From contig NZ_JACJON010000068.1 of NCBI RefSeq assembly GCF_014695585.1, positions 186,001-250,000 on the forward strand: a stretch of 64,000 bases of DNA, written 5' to 3'. The notes under the pieces are model-generated. The model had not been told where the DNA came from, did no database searches, and worked only from the letters and a program-made list of their open reading frames with translations. The stretch is from Microcoleus sp. FACHB-831. GTDB lineage: Bacteria > Cyanobacteriota > Cyanobacteriia > Cyanobacteriales > FACHB-T130. Both the position numbers and the translations under genes were made by a program. This document shows, piece by piece, positions 61,623 to 64,000 of this stretch; position 1 is the first letter of the stretch; each line of letters begins with the position of its first letter.

Positions 61623-61650
61623 GGAGACGCGATAAATCGCAGTCTATACA
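61623..61650. repeat. Palindrome family B, copy 3
   Basis: GGAGACGCGATAAATCG followed by CAGTCTATACA, 26 bp upstream of the HdrB-like gene start. Shares the core with 50063-50090. Confidence 0.65.
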
Positions 61651-61850
61651 AGAATTCTAGCCTCTCCCTTCTATTGCATTTTTCCACTGGCGCAATGCCC
61701 GATGGCTCATGCCCATCCCTCAAAAGTGACAGTTGGATAACCGAATATGTAGTTGATAGAGCGATCGCGCTCGTCGTGTAAGATTAAGAAATCCGAAAAG
61801 TTGCATATAAGCCCGGTGAGTAAGTTTTAGCGGCTGGGAAAAGGAATCAT

Positions 61851-62099
61851 ATGAGCCAAGACATTTTTGAGAGAGTTAAGAAAATTGTGACAGAACAACT
61901 GGAAGTTGAACCCAGTACCGTCACACCACAAGCCAACTTTGCCAACGACCTGGGAGCCGATTCCCTAGATACCGTTGAACTGGTAATGGCTCTAGAAGAA
62001 GAGTTTGATATCGAAATTCCTGACGAAGCTGCCGAGCAAATTACTACTGTTCAAGCTGTTGTAGATTACATCAGCGATAAAGTTAAAGCCTCGATCTAG
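61851..62099 (+). CDS. acpP: Acyl carrier protein
   Basis: 82 residues. Phosphopantetheine site Ser38 in [10 protein letters not shown], followed by the acidic helix [16 protein letters not shown] that docks fatty-acid synthase enzymes. Start ATG with AAGGA at 61841-61845. It precedes fabF, the usual arrangement in cyanobacteria. Cytoplasmic carrier of growing acyl chains. Confidence 0.98.
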   Translation: MSQDIFERVKKIVTEQLEVEPSTVTPQANFANDLGADSLDTVELVMALEEEFDIEIPDEAAEQITTVQAVVDYISDKVKASI

Positions 62100-62189
62100 C
62101 CCCTATAGAGGCTAGAACCTATCCTGGAGAGGAGTTATAGCTCGCAAGAGTGAATCCCGAATTCTCAATTTATACTCCTTAGCCAGTCC

Positions 62190-62258
62190 GTAGAGACGTT
62201 GCACGCAACGTCTGTACCCAGTCCCTCATATTGTTCTGCGTTCTGGGTTAAAAACCCA
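62190..62258. promoter_or_regulatory. Two hairpins between acpP and fabF
   Basis: The palindrome GTAGAGACGTTGC followed by ACGCAACGTCTGTAC at 62190-62217, of a type common between cyanobacterial genes, and a small stem TGGGTT/AACCCA at 62244-62258, 15 bp before the fabF start. They could separate acpP and fabF expression or stabilise the acpP mRNA. Which is not decidable from sequence. Confidence 0.45.
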
Positions 62259-62273
62259 TCTTTTACTGGCATC

Positions 62274-63524
62274 ATGACAAATGTTGAAAGTAAGCGCGTT
62301 GTCGTAACGGGTCTCGGCGCGGTTACACCGATTGGCAACACCCTGACTCAATACTGGGAAGGGTTATTGAGCGGCAAAAATGGCATTGCCCCGATCACCT
62401 TGTTTGACGCCTCCCGGCACGCTTGCCGCTTCGCCGGGGAGGTAAAGGGATTTGACCCCTACGAATACATGGATCGAAAGGAGGCAAAGCGGATGGATCG
62501 CTTTGCCCAGTTTGCAGTTGCAGCCAGCAAGCAAGCTATAGCTGACGCGCAGTTTGTTATTAATGACTTGAACGCAGAACAGGTGGGCGTCATCATTGGC
62601 AGCGGCATCGGTGGTCTGAAGGTTCTTGAAGAGCAGGAAGAAATTTATCTGACGAAAGGCCCGGATCGCTGTAGCCCATTTATGATTCCCATGATGATCA
62701 GCAACATGGCGGCAGGTTTAACTGCTATCCACACGGGAGCTAAAGGGCCAAATTCATGCCCTGTAACCGCCTGTGCTGCTGGGTCAAATGCTGTGGGCGA
62801 TGCATTTCGCATAATTCAGCGGGGATATGCCCAAGCGATGATCTGTGGTGGCGCTGAAGCTGCCGTCACCCACTTGTCGGTAGCTGGATTTGCATCGGCG
62901 CGGGCGCTTTCAACCCGCAATGACGATCCGGCTCATGCTTGTCGTCCGTTCGATCGCGATCGCGATGGCTTTGTTGTCGGCGAAGGCTCTGGTATCCTCA
63001 TCCTCGAAGAACTGGAACACGCTCTCAGTCGCGGTGCTAAAATCTATGCCGAAATCATCGGCTACGGCATGACCTGCGACGCATATCACATGACTTCCCC
63101 AGTTCCGGGTGGTAATGGTGCTGCAAGAGCAATGCAACTGGCGATGAAAGACGCTGAAATTACTCCCGAACAGGTAAGTTACATCAACGCTCACGGTACC
63201 AGCACCCCAGCCAACGATGTAACAGAAACAGCCGCGATAAAAACAGCTCTGGGTGAGAGTGCCTATAAAGTGGCAATTAGCTCAACCAAGTCCATGACAG
63301 GACACCTGTTGGGCGGATCTGGTGGAATTGAAGCAGTAGCCACAGCAATGGCGATCGCCTCAGACCAAATTCCACCCACAATTAACCTGGAAAACCCCGA
63401 TCCAGGCTGCGACCTAGATTATGTACCCAAAAACAGCCGCGCCCAAAAAGTGGATATAGCATTGTCCAACTCTTTCGGGTTTGGCGGTCACAACGTCACG
63501 CTAGCCTTTAAAAAATACGTCTAG
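62274..63524 (+). CDS. fabF: Beta-ketoacyl-ACP synthase II
   Basis: 416 residues from ATG 62274; the frame runs 75 bp further upstream without family similarity. Catalytic Cys167 in TACAAGSNA, His in [11 protein letters not shown] and His in [11 protein letters not shown], the Cys-His-His triad. The start [13 protein letters not shown] and end [10 protein letters not shown] are typical. It elongates acyl-ACP by condensation with malonyl-ACP and controls unsaturated C16-C18 supply. Followed by a hairpin at 63548-63590. Confidence 0.97.
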   Translation: MTNVESKRVVVTGLGAVTPIGNTLTQYWEGLLSGKNGIAPITLFDASRHACRFAGEVKGFDPYEYMDRKEAKRMDRFAQFAVAASKQAIADAQFVINDLNAEQVGVIIGSGIGGLKVLEEQEEIYLTKGPDRCSPFMIPMMISNMAAGLTAIHTGAKGPNSCPVTACAAGSNAVGDAFRIIQRGYAQAMICGGAEAAVTHLSVAGFASARALSTRNDDPAHACRPFDRDRDGFVVGEGSGILILEELEHALSRGAKIYAEIIGYGMTCDAYHMTSPVPGGNGAARAMQLAMKDAEITPEQVSYINAHGTSTPANDVTETAAIKTALGESAYKVAISSTKSMTGHLLGGSGGIEAVATAMAIASDQIPPTINLENPDPGCDLDYVPKNSRAQKVDIALSNSFGFGGHNVTLAFKKYV

Positions 63525-63547
63525 TGCGATAAAAGTAAAAAAGCGTG

Positions 63548-63600
63548 AAGGATGGAGTATGAAAAAATTGATATTCATACTTCATCCTTTAGTCTTTTGT
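63548..63600 (+). terminator. Terminator of fabF
   Basis: Arms AAGGATGGAGTATGAA (63548-63563) and TTCATACTTCATCCTT (63575-63590), one G-T wobble, followed by TAGTCTTTTGTTTG. Confidence 0.75.
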
Positions 63601-63724
63601 TTGCTCCTCACCACTTGCCCATAGATACCGCTAATGGGATCATGGGATGTAAACTTGGGCGATCCAGAGTCCCCAAACTCCCCGCGCCAATCCAGTGCAA
63701 AACCGTCGTTAAATAGAACAGATT

Positions 63725-64000
63725 ATGGCCGTTGCAACCCAATCACTCGAAGAGCTTTGCATTAACTCCATCCGCTTTTTGGCCATTGACGCCGTAGAAA
63801 AGGCAAAGTCAGGCCATCCAGGGCTGCCAATGGGCGCTGCTCCGATGGCGTTTGTGCTGTGGGATAAGTTTATGCGGTATAACCCCAAAAATCCCAAGTG
63901 GTTTAACCGCGATCGCTTCGTCCTCTCTGCTGGGCACGGCTCAATGCTACAGTACGCCCTGCTCTACCTGGCTGGCTTCGACAGCGTAACAATAGAAGAT
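63725..64000 (+). CDS. tkt: Transketolase, N-terminal part (3' truncated by window edge)
   Basis: First 92 codons only; the frame is open to the last base. The N-terminus is diagnostic: [21 protein letters not shown], then [34 protein letters not shown], holding the thiamine-diphosphate and substrate His residues (SGHPG, GHGS). It transfers two-carbon units in the Calvin cycle and pentose-phosphate pathway. About 200 bp separate it from fabF, with the fabF terminator between, so it has its own promoter. Confidence 0.96.
   Translation, partial: MAVATQSLEELCINSIRFLAIDAVEKAKSGHPGLPMGAAPMAFVLWDKFMRYNPKNPKWFNRDRFVLSAGHGSMLQYALLYLAGFDSVTIED

Noticed and set aside
61753-61784. TTGATA and TAAGAT as promoter boxes for acpP
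   Set aside because: The spacing of 20 bases is too long for a standard promoter, so no call was made.
62190-62217. Palindrome upstream of fabF as an operator for a fatty-acid regulator
   Set aside because: The sequence type recurs widely between cyanobacterial genes as a dispersed palindrome, and there is no evidence of a dedicated regulator binding it.

Overview
This window is a stretch of chromosome from a filamentous cyanobacterium. It is rich in HIP1-type GCGATCGC octamers. It carries genes of oxygenic phototrophs (chlI for Mg-chelatase, a Tab2/Atab2-type photosystem-biogenesis factor, a CyaB1-like adenylate cyclase, a TGD/Mla-type ABC-MCE pair, DUF3288 and DUF3747 proteins). A fraC-fraD pair for filament integrity and septal junctions points to multicellular filaments. 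The genus cannot be named from this sequence alone. Intergenic DNA holds heptanucleotide tandem repeats and several recurring palindromes, as in many filamentous strains.

Layout. Positions 1-1235 hold the 3' end of metH. Positions 1291-9530 (minus) are a three-gene phosphorelay operon: a PAS-rich histidine kinase, a giant dCache/HAMP/PAS/GAF hybrid kinase with two receivers, and a stand-alone receiver. Positions 9684-13349 (minus) encode a STAND ATPase with 14 WD40 repeats. Positions 13587-16108 (plus) encode two receiver proteins, one fused to GGDEF-EAL. Both lack the phospho-accepting Asp, and both sit behind a shared 63-bp leader. Positions 16328-21987 (minus) are a tightly packed envelope or lipid cluster: desaturase, methyltransferase, polyprenyl-type GT2, methyltransferase, GT-C-like membrane protein. 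Positions 22319-25639 are two tandem B12-binding radical SAM paralogues. A complete IS4-type element lies at 27215-28395. Positions 28502-36813 (minus) hold a DUF3747 protein, a ClC-CBS-USP channel, a TldD/PmbA protein, Tab2, fraD and fraC.

Positions 36937-39838 (plus) hold a tandem CobA-like protein and a translationally coupled three-gene cassette headed by a TIGR04255 protein; this cassette is the best candidate here for an undescribed system. After the UbiB kinase (minus) come recN, a CyaB1-like cyclase, a CHASE2-Ser/Thr kinase, chlI, an MlaF-like ATPase and its MCE partner. An IS701-like element at 55139-56183 has inserted four bases in front of the start codon of a DUF3288 gene. The window ends with a MOSC protein, an OmpR-type regulator, an HD phosphohydrolase, an SH3b protein, an HdrB-like protein, acpP-fabF and the 5' end of transketolase.

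The dominant theme is signalling: five proteins with receiver domains plus a separate OmpR-type regulator, two PAS/GAF kinases, c-di-GMP and cAMP enzymes, a Ser/Thr kinase and a STAND protein. The rest is housekeeping (methionine, fatty acid, chlorophyll and pentose-phosphate metabolism, DNA repair) and lipid or envelope functions. I saw no CRISPR array, rRNA, convincing tRNA or riboswitch.
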